A DNA stretch of 64,000 nt, from the NCBI GenBank assembly GCA_021234155.1, contig JAJEKV010000057.1:4003821-4067820 (forward strand). The letters are read 5' to 3'. Below are positions 45,741 through 56,278 of the stretch, one piece after another. A program made the translations under genes and the position numbers. The stretch is from Isoetes taiwanensis. Lineage: Eukaryota > Streptophyta > Lycopodiopsida > Isoetales > Isoetaceae. The notes under the pieces are model-generated. The model worked only from the letters and a program-made list of their open reading frames with translations, did no database searches and was not told where the DNA came from. Position 1 is the first letter of the stretch. Each line of letters starts with the position of its first letter.

Positions 45741-46218
45741 CTCTACAGTTCCGGAGGCAAGGGGATTTTGTATGTGTGGAAAGACAAGGGCCTTTCACAT
45801 TTTTTGAAGCTTTTCTTGCCCTTGACATTCAAATTCTGCAATTATTTCAAAAAGGTCCGTAGGGCTCCAGTGTTCAATTTCGTGAAGAATGTCAACTGGG
45901 CAGCCTGCAGATCGACGATGCTGGGTGGATTTTTCTCTAGCCTGAGCAGTTTTAAGTCAAGCTAGAGATTTTTGAGTTCAAATGGGTCTTCCTGAGTGCT
46001 GAAACTAGGTAAAATACAGAGCAAGCTATGGCTAAAGCTATGCTTTCGGCGAAACTAGGCTGCTGAAACAAGTTATGGCTGTGGCGAGGTTCGGTATGGC
46101 TATGATTTTTCAGAAACGAAGATTTCCATCATAGAACAGAGAAACTATAGAACAGAAAAAACACTCTGTTGGCAATGATGTACACAAAGAAGGTATTAAT
46201 GCACAAAACCCGTTCTGC

Positions 46219-46495
46219 ATTTTCCGTACGGGTGCTGGGATCATATCTTCAGGAGGTTATGGACATGCGAGATCAGCTATGTCCTCGGGCACACACTTGA
46301 CATGTATATAAACATTGATGTATACTTGTACAGTTTGACAGCATTCTTATTACTGCCACGGTTTTTCCCTCGAAAACCCTTCGGGGCGGGGGTTTTTTAA
46401 CCCGGACAGTAATAAGTTTGCTGCGCTCCTTATGGGTCCCATAGGCCGATTGGCCTCAGTGGACGATAAAAAATCATTCTCATTCTCATTCTCCA
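46219..46495 (+). mobile_element. Retroelement 3' end with TTCTCA tail
   Basis: From CCGTACGGGTGCTGGGATCA to GGGTCCCATAGGCCGATTGG, GTGGACGATAAAAAATC and (ATTCTC)n. It splits the S4 sequence TTCTGCATTT...CCATT(C/G)AAAATTCAATC, so it inserted after S4 formed. It is the longest copy of the 3'-end family also seen at 30590 and 53262. CTCGAAAACCCTTCGGGGCG marks the family. No coding part is left. Confidence 0.7.
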
Positions 46496-46599
46496 TTGAA
46501 AATTCAATCTCGAGATATTTTTTTACAGTCTTACAAAAGCTAAAGTGATAAAATACGGCGCCACAGTGCTTTGTCCAAACTGAAACCCAAAGATTCACA

Positions 46600-46931
46600 T
46601 CTTGCTTGGGAGGTTTAGAGAATTCATCGTGCATTTCTCCTCGGATATGGATCAAGGAAACGGTCCACTTATCTGCCCTTCTGGCGTACTTACCATCACT
46701 ATCTATCTTGTCATGTACTACCTTTGGAGGTCTCTTACTAGCAGCACCATCAACTATATCCTTACCCTTGTACCCCTTTGATGTTCTCTTACCACGAGGA
46801 AGCCTTTCATTATTTGTTGATACGCATTGCCCCTTGGGTTGAGATTTTGCTTCTCCTGGTGGAATTGTCAGATCTACGAGAGATGCAGGTGCTGAATATG
46901 GAACATAATTCATAAAAGGTGGCAATGGCAT
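46600..46931 (-). pseudogene. SANT/trihelix-like remnant, S4 copy
   Basis: In reading order from 46931: MPLPPFMNYVPYSAPASLV, basic NNERLPRGKRTSKGYKGKD, then KYARRADKWTVSLIHIRGEM and HDEFSKPPKQDVNLW. This copy preserves the Trp-led helix (KWTVSLIHIRGEMHDEF) that is frameshifted in S1. The open frame runs on into the retroelement insertion, so the apparent 193-codon protein is an artefact of fusion. It lacks the C-terminal half. Confidence 0.5.
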
Positions 46932-47308
46932 GGTGTTACTGCCATGAAGATGATGACAAGATAAGTTAGAAATATGAAATGGAAATGCTGTTGGTTGTGG
47001 AAGTGCAGATGGTGGTTATGGAAGTGTAGATCGACGACAAGGTATTTTTTGTGGATATGCACGTTGGTTTTGAGAGTGCATCTCTTTGTCCTCTTCTTGG
47101 ACAACAAATTCTTGTGTGCAATGCACAATCTCAGGTTGTGAATCATGCATCAAATAATGACACAGATGTATAGAATCTAGGATAACATAAGCATGATAGA
47201 TTCATGCATTCTTGCTATTTAAGTAGAAGTTTATAATAAGCGAACAAGCCAACTGGACAATTTTGTACAGAAAGGCTAGCTTCAGAAAAGCTTCCACAAA
47301 ATAAAAGC

Positions 47309-47790
47309 TTAATTAGAGATTTGTATTCTAGATTCAGATACACAATTTCTTGATAGAAACTCTCAATTGGAATGAAAAGATTAAGAAGAGAAATTGCTAA
47401 CTGTGATCTTGATTCAGAAAAGCTTCCAAGATTAATTCACAAAAGCTTCTAAAGAAAACATAAATTTTGGGAGAAAAAGACATTTGTTAAATACCTAGCT
47501 TGTTTGTCTTGATGATGTCGACTGTAGAGGCTGTAGGAACAGCAACCACTGGCACCAAAAATGATCTCTTCTGCTTCGCACCAAGATCCCAGCATAGTGT
47601 CAAAAAAAATTGGATGGCAATTTGAATACCAATCCACATTGCCTCAAGTTTCAAAACTTCCAAATGCAGATATTTAAATGTTAATGGTCTTTTATTAGTT
47701 CCAAATTCAAGTTAGTTACATTATGCTTGACTGAATGACAATAAAAGCTATTCGTGTATAATCTTTTTCAGCTAGTGCTATAGATTGCAT
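47309..47790. other. No gene recognised
   Basis: Single-copy AT-rich sequence between S4 and the PIF/Harbinger remnant. A stretch with CAAAAGCTTC and AGAAAAGCTTCCA repeated (47280-47460) is the only structure seen. Confidence 0.3.
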
Positions 47791-47799
47791 GCTCTTTGA

Positions 47800-48290
47800 A
47801 ATACTGCAACCATGTGGTCCTGCTGGACTAGATTATTATGACCGGAAGTGTAGATTTAGCATTATTATGCAAGCTATTGTGGACACAAAAAGAAGGTTCC
47901 TAGATATATGCATGATGGATACCCAGGATCAATGCATGATGTACGAGTTTTAAGGAATTCAGGGATAGCAAGGAGGATTCAAAAACGTCAAATCTTGCAA
48001 AGTCCTATCATGAGCATTGACCATAGGGAATTGAGACCCTACTTCTTGGGAGACAAAGGCTACAATTGCTCCCCTTAGTTGATCACACCATATGAAGGGG
48101 ATGCCCAACTTTTATCATATGCTGGTAATCATTAATATTTTTTGTTTTCGTTTTAATTTCAATTCATGTTCTAAAGGAAATTTGTTTTGAAATGTAGAGA
48201 ACATATTCAATAAGAAGCTAGCACAGGGGAGCTTATATGTGGAGCAAGCACTCAGGCTATTAAAGTGCAAGTGTTGATTGTAGTCACATG
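47800..48290 (+). pseudogene. PIF/Harbinger transposase, catalytic part
   Basis: GPAGLDYYDRKCRFSIIMQ and AIVDTKRRFLDI (47818-47905), then in another frame GYPGSMHDVRVLRNSGIA, IMSIDHRELRPYFLGDKGYN to a TAG at about 48077. After an intron-like gap (GTAATCATT...TGTAG, about 48124-48198), ENIFNKKLAQGSLYVEQALR LLK follows. MHD holds the second catalytic Asp and the Glu of YVEQ the third residue. The first Asp-bearing GAIDGT stretch is missing. One frame change near 47920 breaks it. It differs in sequence from the transposase at 26270 and so is a separate family member. Confidence 0.85.
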
Positions 48291-48599
48291 CCTTAACTAC
48301 AGACATATGTTTGCAGAAGCTGTTATGCACAAAGCAAGTAATACCTTCATAGCCCCTACCACTTTCACCTTTTTTATTCTGAATTGTTTTTATTTATTGT
48401 GTAGCCTATAAAATCAAATAAGCGCAATGGTTTTGAAAAAAACAATACATTGCAAAATTGAAAATAAGTGTTGTATTTTACTATAATATTTAAAATTGAC
48501 TATTTGTTTCCAAGCATTAAATAATTGTTGTTTATTTGGGTTTATGCTTTTTGCTGATCTCGGATATTTAGAGGGTGATCATGGCTTAAACGAAAAAAG

Positions 48600-49060
48600 T
48601 AGCAAGCGAGTATAATGGAATGCAAAAATATTTCTTTTAGGCGAGCCATTACTATATACCAATATAATGTTCAGATTTCACTAGAGATATTTAACTTAAC
48701 AATTATGGGATCACTAATAACGTAGCTAAACATAAGCAAAACTGCCGAAACCTGTGATTCCATTGGCGCCTAGCCGACGTGCATTCTGGCTTTGCCGGTA
48801 AAATTACCCAACTATCACTTCTGAATAATTGGTTGCCTGTTGGAAATACTATCTTTTGTCCAAAAACTCTCACAATGGCTTTGCATACTTCCATCACAAT
48901 CATATGAGCAGTGCTCTTCCCAATACCAAACTTTTCAGACAATACCAAGTAGTCACAACCTTTGAAATGCTTGTAAAGGCAACAAGCCACACGTACATTC
49001 GTCGGTACAACTTTTCTATATATGTGTATCTTTTTTCTCGACCTCATCCTGGAGACTACT
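48600..49060 (-). pseudogene. PIF/Harbinger N-terminal helix-turn-helix part
   Basis: Minus frame 48703-49047: VPTNVRVACCLYKHFKGCDY, LSEKFGIGKSTAHMIVMEVC, KAIVRVFGQKIVFP. This is the DNA-binding N-terminal part that normally precedes the DDE domain. It faces the plus-strand catalytic part at 47800-48290, so the two are convergent, either from different elements or after an inversion. It is truncated after about 115 residues. Confidence 0.72.
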
Positions 49061-49079
49061 GCATAGAAACATGAACGTA

Positions 49080-49900
49080 GATTTCTTCATTTTGAACTTT
49101 TTTTTTTTCATCTACGATCTGGAATTTCCATCTACGATCTAAATTTCATGTAAGGCACGTTCTCATCTGGAATGTATAGACACCTTAAATATACTGATGT
49201 AATAAGACATTGAAGATAATAAAATTAGAAATTTTAAGTATTGGAAGTTAATTTAATGATGAGAAACTACAAAACTTGGAAGCCAACCATCTTAGGCAAG
49301 CTTGATTGTCTCTACCAACTAAGCTTTGATGGATACATTTGTAGGAGGCGCTGGGATCAATGATCTCAAGTCTTCATGAAACCGATTGCTCTTCCTGAAA
49401 GCTTGAAGTTCAAGTTGATATGTTGCACAATCAGTAGACGAGGCCAAATCTGCGTTTCAAAAGTTGCACAAACAAATTGAAAGTTTGTTTGCAAAAAAGA
49501 AACAACATGAAGGAGAATAGTGAAGTCAAAATTCTTGATCTAAGAAATAAATCTATCATTGGTCATGTAAGAAATTTTTCTTGAATCCAAAGAAAACTTG
49601 CCACTTTGAACCCATTGACAGTCGTAATGCTTTAATTGCAACTCAAACGTGAACCCTTGACACTTGAATGATCAATTATTGTATTTGACAAGTGAACTTA
49701 CGACATCCAAAGATGCGATAAATTCCATGATCATATGGCCACTATCGTTTTGTTCATTGTATTACTATTGCAAGTTTTATTGCAAACGTCTTTCTTTAAA
49801 ATGATATCGAGCTTATTTCTTGTTTGTCTTGCCTATAATTTGACATGTAAATCCACCAACACTAAAAATATGACATTGAATATCCTTGTGATAATGCGTG
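49080..49900. other. No gene recognised
   Basis: AT-rich. CATCTACGATCTGGAATTTC is doubled at about 49112-49150. No family signature. Confidence 0.3.
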
Positions 49901-49904
49901 ATAC

Positions 49905-50760
49905 TTATTTAATCTCTTGACATAATAATGTGTCATAATGCATGTCATATCAATGCCACTTAAATGTCACAACTACTACATGTACATGTCACTTGAATGA
50001 TACAACCACCACATATACATGTCACATTAATGGCACTTGAGTGGCGCAAGCACTACATATACATGTCATGATGCATGTAATTTCCATGGCATTTAAATCA
50101 CACAATGCATGTCATTAGAGTGAGATTCCACTGTGGGAAGGGGTAGTTATCTGTTTCACTGAAACTGCCTCCTTAAAAAAACCTAAGCTGTCGCTGCGCT
50201 AACTCCACTGCAACAATTTCCTAGGGCTGAAACTAAATCGTGAAGCAAATCCCTCGGAGATGAGGAGTGTGTGTAAAGATCTTCATGCCGGCAGTTCCTT
50301 CCCACCAAATTGTCGGGAACAATCCCTTGACAGTTATTTGGCAATTAATCTCTTCCCTAGCCTCGCCCGGATTCTCCACATCATCTTCTCAAACCTAAAC
50401 TACTTGTGCTAGTGGAATCATAGTGCAACTCCAGAAGTTTGCAATCTGTCCATTTGATTGGCCTGTTGCTAAATGGCAGGCACAAAGGTCTGTCAGTGGA
50501 ATCTCAGCCTTAGAACACACATAAATGACAAAACCAAGTCACATATATGTCAGAATGCATGTCACTTAAATAGCAGTTGAATGGCAGAAACATTGTTATT
50601 TAAGCGACACTTAAATAACAAATATTTTGACCACACTAAAATGATAAAAAAAGGGCAGAGGATAAAAGGCATAAACTTGCACAAACGGCACACATCGAAA
50701 GTGCCATCTTAAAAAATAACATTATTTGTGCCATTTATACCTATTTTTGTAGTAGTATTG
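49905..50760. repeat. ACATGTCA(C)-rich irregular tandem repeats, possible CACTA-type end
   Basis: CATGTCA(T/C)...CCACTTAAATGTCACAAC...TACATGTACATGTCAC recurs with about 55-60 bp spacing at 49930-50110 and again at 50520-50640, the two parts being separated by the MITE at 50121. The right side ends ACCTATTTTTGTAGTAGTA, which read backwards is TACTACTACAAAAATAGGT, resembling CACTA-type ends. The left side has CACTAAAAATATGAC at about 49859. This is suggestive only. Confidence 0.35.
50121..50506. mobile_element. ~386-bp candidate MITE
   Basis: TGAGATTCCACTG at 50121-50133 is inverted as CAGTGGAATCTCA at 50494-50506. TTAGA flanks both sides (50115-50119 and 50510-50514, offset by a few bases), but no clean target duplication is visible. 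The interior has no frame of note. It interrupts a repeated region. Confidence 0.5.
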
Positions 50761-52140
50761 GAAAGATCTCAGTGAGGGCTTTCCATTGACGTATTTCACC
50801 TAAAACGAAGCTCCTGAAAAGCAACAAAACTCTAAATCCGGCCAGAAATTTGCTATTTTCACCATCAAATCTTATTCAAACATAGGCAAGCTACATCAAA
50901 TCTTGTCCAAACATAGGCAAGCTACATATTCTGGAAAGGTCTTTGAAAGAGCTCTTCAATGGCGCAAATTCACCTGAAACAGAGCTATAGATCAAATGCT
51001 ATGATAGAGCAATAAAACTGGCCTGAAACTTGCATGTCTTCTCTCTCTAGCGCTTTCTCTTTCTACCACCTGGTCTTGACATTTTTGAGAAAGTACATTT
51101 ACTTGAGGCTAGATTTTGGCCTGCTTTTCCGATGCAATTAGCACCCAATCTAATTGTGTGCCATGCCCTATTTCAAATTCTTCCCTAATCTGCACACTGT
51201 TAGGATATAATAATCCCTGCTTTGCACCTGAAAAAAATCCAAACCTTAAACCCCTGTAATCAAAATAAGAACCCATATCAGTAACAAAACCATGTTTTCT
51301 TGATTTGAGTATGTGCATTAATGGATATCATACCTTTTGGATGCTTGCCGATTTGATTATTTCACAGAAACAAAGAGGTTTCCTCCTCCTTTAGAAATAA
51401 CTTATTGAAAAAACCCTAAATTATAAAGGCTCTATGCTTGCATAAACGGAAAAAGAAAAAATAATTTAGAAAAAGGAAAAATGATTTGCCAAGAAAATAA
51501 AGGGGGCCAAACCATAGGGAATCTGACCTGAATGCGGCGGGCACTCTAATTGTGTGCATTAGTACATGCACTTGAATACACCACTAAATTATATATTTGA
51601 AAAGCGTACAACAGTACAAAAGAAACCGCTTGTTATTATACTAGATATTGATTCATCGGTGTCTTGCATTGCATATAAAATGCAGTTAGGACCTAGAATA
51701 AGAAAACATTTGAAAGCTTTCTTAAAATAAATAGCTATAGATTGCTCTTTAGCTTCCTTGCTAGCAAAGAAGGGGAATGAGAGCCTATATGCAAGACATC
51801 AATGCATGGCCATTTTCAAATTAATCTACAAACAACAAACCATAACAACATGCAAAATTACAAACCTCCAGTTCAATAGGCATGGCTACATTCAAATCTT
51901 TATATTTTTAACATCTTCATTTTTTTCATTTATTCCTTGCACAGATCAAGATGTCATAAGAATATAATCATCATATCTATGACTGTTCCAATGGCTATAG
52001 TGAGTAACAACTTTCCAGACTCTTGCCTTATATGAAATACTCCTTGGATTCTTCAAAACAATTTTGCATATGAATGTGCTTCTATGGCTACGCCAACAGT
52101 TTGACTTTCTTTTCCTAACAAGAGCAAAACGCAAAGTAAT
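50760..52140. other. No gene recognised
   Basis: Short frames only. CATCAAATCTT(A/G)T(T/C)CAAACATAGGCAAGCTACAT is doubled at about 50863-50925. A 69-codon minus frame at 51109-51318 is not recognisable. Confidence 0.3.
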
Positions 52141-52142
52141 GC

Positions 52143-52400
52143 ATGAGATTTGAAATGCTCAAGAATGGATGTCGGTTTGCCATTTTCGAGAGTTGCCACA
52201 GGGCTCGACCACCTACATGCGCGACGAGCAGACTGATGTCTACAATAGGTTTAGGCCAGTCATATCAAATATTCGGGTATATTTTAGCATATACCCCGGA
52301 TATCCCAGCTTCCCACATAATCGAGGGCTTGTCTTTATGGGCAACCCAAAAACTGCATCATTGGAACAAGTTTGGAGCCCTAAATTGATATCATAATAGG
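52143..52400 (+). other. Unassigned gene-like fragment
   Basis: A plus frame reads GSTTYMRDEQTDVYNRFRPV, RVYFSIYPGYPSFPHNRGLV and GNPKTASLEQVWSPK, which is convincingly protein-like but not a family I can name. 11640-11730 has a distant resemblance to its second half. Alternative frames overlap, and both ends lie in unrelated DNA. Confidence 0.3.
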
Positions 52401-52539
52401 GATCACAACAATAAGAAGCAAAGGTTTGGTAAGAATTGTAATTAGTCCGAACCTTTCTAAGATAAACAAATTACTTATAATAATTATGTGCCTTGTTTGG
52501 GTTAGGAGATCTTTCCAAAATAGATGAATTGAATTGAAT

Positions 52540-52540
<1 letters not shown>

Positions 52541-52584
<44 letters not shown>

Positions 52585-53255
52585 AAGAACGTGATTTACT
52601 TCATATTATACACTCAAAATATTACAAAGTACTTCCAGAAGTAAGAAATGTCCCTGAAGCATCAATCACTTTTAGATGATCACTCCATATTGGAATTTTA
52701 ATACGATCAGGCCAATTGGAGATCTGAAAGCAATTATACAACTTCTTACAAATTTCTTGAAGCACCACCTGAGAAGAAATACGCTTATCATAAAAGACCT
52801 TTCTTCGCCTTCGCTTCCATACACTCCATATTTTGCCATGTGAAATGCAATCCTTTTAGAAGCAGTCCACTGACTTGGATAAATACCCAAAAGAAAGTGC
52901 TGACTATCCAAAGATACTCCAAAAAGAGAATGCAGCCAGGACCTAAGACTACTCAGCTCTGCACACAAATATAAACAGTGCTCCAATGTTTCAATGCACC
53001 GCTCACACATTGGGCAAAGTGGGCTTACTCCAGGCTTAAAGCGATGAACCATCTCATTAACTCTCAAAGAGCGATGAATCACCTGCCAAAGTAGAACATT
53101 TACCTTTGGAGGATTTGTATTTAAACCAAACAAGGTTCCAGATGGATTGCCATTGAGAAGGCAAAGTCTGTAAGTGCCATTTTCGAGAAGGTGATAAAGT
53201 ATTTGAGGAGGTAAGCAATCTGTAGCATGAACTGACTAGCTTCTTGCCTTCTTTT
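52541..53255 (-). mobile_element. 5'-truncated L1-type LINE with poly(A) and target duplication
   Basis: A run of about 43 T at 52541-52583 is the poly(A) tail on the minus strand. Flanks TTGAATTGAATG (52529-52540 and 53254-53265) form a 12-bp target-site duplication. Inside, 52672-53133 encodes PPKVNVLLWQVIHRSLRVN and PLCPMCERCIETLEHCLYLC, the zinc-binding domain (zf-RVT) at the C-terminus of plant L1 reverse transcriptase proteins. Everything upstream of that is missing, which is typical of incomplete reverse transcription. The insertion lies inside the simple-repeat tail of the retroelement 3' end at 53262-53530. Confidence 0.93.
52672..53133 (-). pseudogene. L1 reverse transcriptase C-terminus (zf-RVT)
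   Basis: 153 codons open. CxxC...HxxxxC pattern: CPMCERC...LEHCLYLC binds zinc in this domain family. It follows the usual PPKVNVLLWQVIHRSL motif and precedes a stretch W..LFGVSL..... Upstream the frame ends at the 5' truncation of the element. The final third (RWCFKKFVRSCIIAFRS) resembles the usual W.....R....F tail. Not functional. Confidence 0.85.
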
Positions 53256-53261
53256 GAATTG

Positions 53262-53530
53262 AATGTTTTTTATCATCCATGGAGATCAATTGGCCTATGG
53301 GGCCCAATACAAGAGTATAACAGGTGTATTACTGCTTGGATTAGAAAATCCCCGCCCCAAAGAGTTTCGAGGAAAAAACTATGGCAATAATAAGACTGTT
53401 GACAAGCTGTACAAATATACATGATAAAGTGTATATACACATTAAGTGGTTGTCCAGGGATATATCTAAGTCCTCATATCCTTTACCTCCTGAATGTATG
53501 ATCCTAATGATTGCACTGAAGCCGTGCTTA
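53262..53530 (-). mobile_element. Retroelement 3' end, minus-strand copy
   Basis: The complement reads CAGGAGGTAAAGGATATGAG, TCGAAACTCTTTGGGGCGGG, TTGGGCCCCATAGGCCAATT, ATGGATGATAAAAAACATTC with an ATTCA-type tail. Same family as 30590 and 46219. The L1 fragment at 52541 landed in its tail. Confidence 0.7.
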
Positions 53531-53629
53531 GTATCATGTGTAGCGGCTCATCGGGCCTGACCAACAGAGCGTGGCATGTCGAGATCTGATGATACGCCGG
53601 GTAACTTTGGAAAGTGTGACATTCATCCT

Positions 53630-54615
53630 CCTACATATTCTAAACGAGGTGCAACCTGGACTATCATAGTCGTCGGATTCGTCGATCGTATGGCCCAGAT
53701 CGTATGTTGGGGCCTGTAAGCACCTCTCGTTTCGCTTCTAGTCATTTATGATTGGAGGCACCTATGATTTTGAAATATGAAATACGCTTTCGCCTAAGGT
53801 TTTGAGGGAATATTGAACCTTTATACGGCTTTGCCTAAGATTTTAGAATATGAAATACGGGGGCTCGAACCTCTACCAAAATAACTTAATGTCCTAATAA
53901 GACTACTTTAACCAATATACCCAGTGAGCTAATGTGATTATTTTTTATCTTGAATCTATGTTTTTTTTATAACAACCCATTATATTGTTTGAGTGATATA
54001 TAGTCTATGGTTTCAGGAATTGTTATTTTTTACATCCATATCAAATCCCCTTGGAACCCCCTGTTATTTTGCTGCATATTCGAACCTCTATACGGCTTTG
54101 CCAAAGATTTTAGAATATGAAATACGGGGGCTCGAACCTCTACCAAAATAACTTAATGTCTTAATAAAACTACTTTAACCAATATATTCGGTGAGCTAAT
54201 GTGATTATTTTTTATCTTGAATCTATATTTTTTTTTTATAACAACCCATTATATTGTTTGAGTGATATATAGTCTATAGTTTCAGGAATTGTTATTTTTT
54301 ACATCCATATCAAATCCCCCTGGAACCCCCTGTTATTTTGCTACATATTCTAAATGAGGTGCACCCTGGACTACCATAGTCGTCGGATTCGTCGATCCTA
54401 CGGCCCAGATCGTATGTTGGGGCCTGTGAGCACCTCTCGTTTCGCTTATAGTCATTTATGATTGGAGGCACCTATGATTTTGAAATATGAAATACGCTTT
54501 CGCCTAAGGTTTTGAGGGAATATCGAACCTCTATACGGCTTTGCCTATGATTTTAGAATATGAAATACGGGGGCTCAAACCTCTGGAACCCCCTGTTATT
54601 TTTCTACATATTCAT
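53630..54615 (-). repeat. Tandem array of the SINE-like repeat (three partial/full copies)
   Basis: On the minus strand, monomers run from AATATGTAGCAAAATAACAG(GGGG) to CACCTCGTTTAGAATATGTAG and are joined head to tail. 53630-54065 is nearly full length (about 430 bp). 54065-54350 lacks its right half. 54350-54615 lacks the middle. Inside lie TTAGCTCACTGGG (A-box-like) and GAGGTTCGAGCCCCCG (B-box-like), about 60 bp apart, as in a pol III tRNA promoter. Deletion points lie at repeated words (GAGGTT...GAGCC, GAGGTTCGA), suggesting recombination between short homologies. Confidence 0.7.
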
Positions 54616-54819
54616 CCTCAACCGCGCCCATCTGGCAGCACTGACAAAGCCTATTGTTTGTATTTTGTGAGGTATTCTTCGTAATATTTTGGAGCACAAG
54701 AATTATCCTGTATATATAAAGCACATAATGGGACGCACTTGCCATACATAGAGTCTCATTATATAGTGGCCCAATAATTTCAAATGGAGATACATGGCTT
54801 TTCTTTCATTGCAGAATCA

Positions 54820-55080
54820 TTGGGTTAGATAGACCCTTAAGAAATGTTGAGAGAATCTCACAGAAGCTTGAAGGAATATGAGGGAATTAAAAAAGGTTTT
54901 GACAGGATTTTCGTGGAATTTTAGAATATCAAGGAATCTTCACAAAAACCTTAGAGAATCTAATAGAATCTCCATGGAAGCCCGAGAAAATCTTGAGTTC
55001 ATCTTAGAGAATCCTTAGAAATCTAACAACATCTTGAGGAATTCTAGAAAACTTCAAACACTAGTTCTCTTTCACACTAT
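54820..55080. repeat. Irregular GAATCT/GGAAT-rich stretch
   Basis: GAGAATCT, AAGGAAT, TAGAATCT and TTAGAGAATC alternate without a strict period over about 250 bp. Low-complexity sequence, no frame. Confidence 0.45.
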
Positions 55081-56040
55081 TCCAACTTCATACAAATATT
55101 CTAGTAAGTCCTCCATATTTGAAACTGATACTAGTTTTAAACTTTTATGACATGAGCTTTCACAAATTCATAAAAGAAGGATAAGTTTTAAGGAATTGGT
55201 CCAACCATGAAATGGAGTTCTTATGAAATTATATTGGGGTGTTGCTCCAACTATGTTCTTATGAAATTAGCAGATGCGTGAAAAAATCCAACATCCACTT
55301 TCACCATAAAATTATAGGAAAAGAAGGTAACAAAATTCTAACATGTATAAATATAGAACCTTCTAGGAGCTATGAGATGATTTTCTAGATTACTTGAATA
55401 ATGTAAGTTTGCTGCTCAAATCTGCATTTCTTTTGGTTCATATGCATGTGTTGAACGTGCTACATAATATGGAGTGTGCTTTAGATTGGCTATGCATCAC
55501 ATTTATTCCAAGCTACGCTTTTTCCACATATTAGATAGAGTAATGCAAAAATATGTATATTCGTTGAAACTTACTGATCTTTTTACCGTGGTAGCAAATT
55601 TTTATTATTGAACAAGTTATGAACACCACCTCCACATCATTACTTGAATATAAAAATTAAATAATTGTCTACTCTGCTAGCGTAGATGACCTCAATTTAT
55701 CATAATTCCTCAACCATTCCGTCGCCCATTTGCATGATTGACAGTAAATTCAGAAAAGGCCACAGTGTCACAACTTATTTAGAATCCTACATTTGGCATT
55801 TTATTGAGTGATTTCACTGTCAAGCACTGAGCATTTGGCATGTTGCACGGGTTTTATGATCTCATAGCATAGAGATATATTATTTTAGTAATTGGTCAAA
55901 TCATAAAGGTTTGGTGTCAATTATGTAGCATAATAACAGGGGGTTTTCTTTGTGTTTTTGTACGCTTTTCACAAAGGTTTTCCTAAGATTTCATGGCGTA
56001 TTCGAATGGATGTACTAATGCGTACATCTAGAGTGCACCA
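55081..56040. other. No gene recognised; one end of the SINE-like repeat
   Basis: AT-rich intergenic sequence. At 55923-55943 the words TATGTAGCATAATAACAGGG match the start of the SINE-like repeat (29890, 53630) and then diverge, so only the first 20-25 bp are present. Confidence 0.4.
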
Positions 56041-56278
56041 TTTCTTAGTCGTTGATTTAGTTTTTTTTTTTCAATGGTCCAACATCCAAGGGCTCACAAC
56101 AAAAGCCCTCTTTTTATTTTAGAGGCTGAACATGCAAGCCTCGTGGATAGCATTTTAGGGCGCGAGAGAGGGCTTGCAAATCTGCAACAACAGAATGGGC
56201 CGACAGAATGGGTGTACCTGGGCATTGCTCTTTCGTCCTCGGCTAAAAATCATCTCTCAATGACTTGAGATTTAGGCT

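Larger units (their letters stand above)
45746..47308. repeat. Block S4 (patchwork copy)
   Basis: 45746-46215 matches the part of S1 from CAGTTCCGGAGGCAAGGGGA (about 17565-18030). A retroelement 3' end follows (46219-46495), then about 70 bp more of S1. At CAGTGCTTTGTCCAA (46556-46570) the sequence jumps to the stretch matching 28037-28770. It ends at about 47308. Confidence 0.8.

Noticed and set aside
46350-46931. 193-codon open frame as a single gene
   Set aside because: It runs across the junction of the SANT-like remnant with S4 and then a retroelement insertion; the C-terminal part is read from the insertion.
52541-52583. Poly-T run as an assembly gap or artefact
   Set aside because: It sits exactly at the 3' end of an L1 fragment bounded by a 12-bp target-site duplication, so it is a poly(A) tail.
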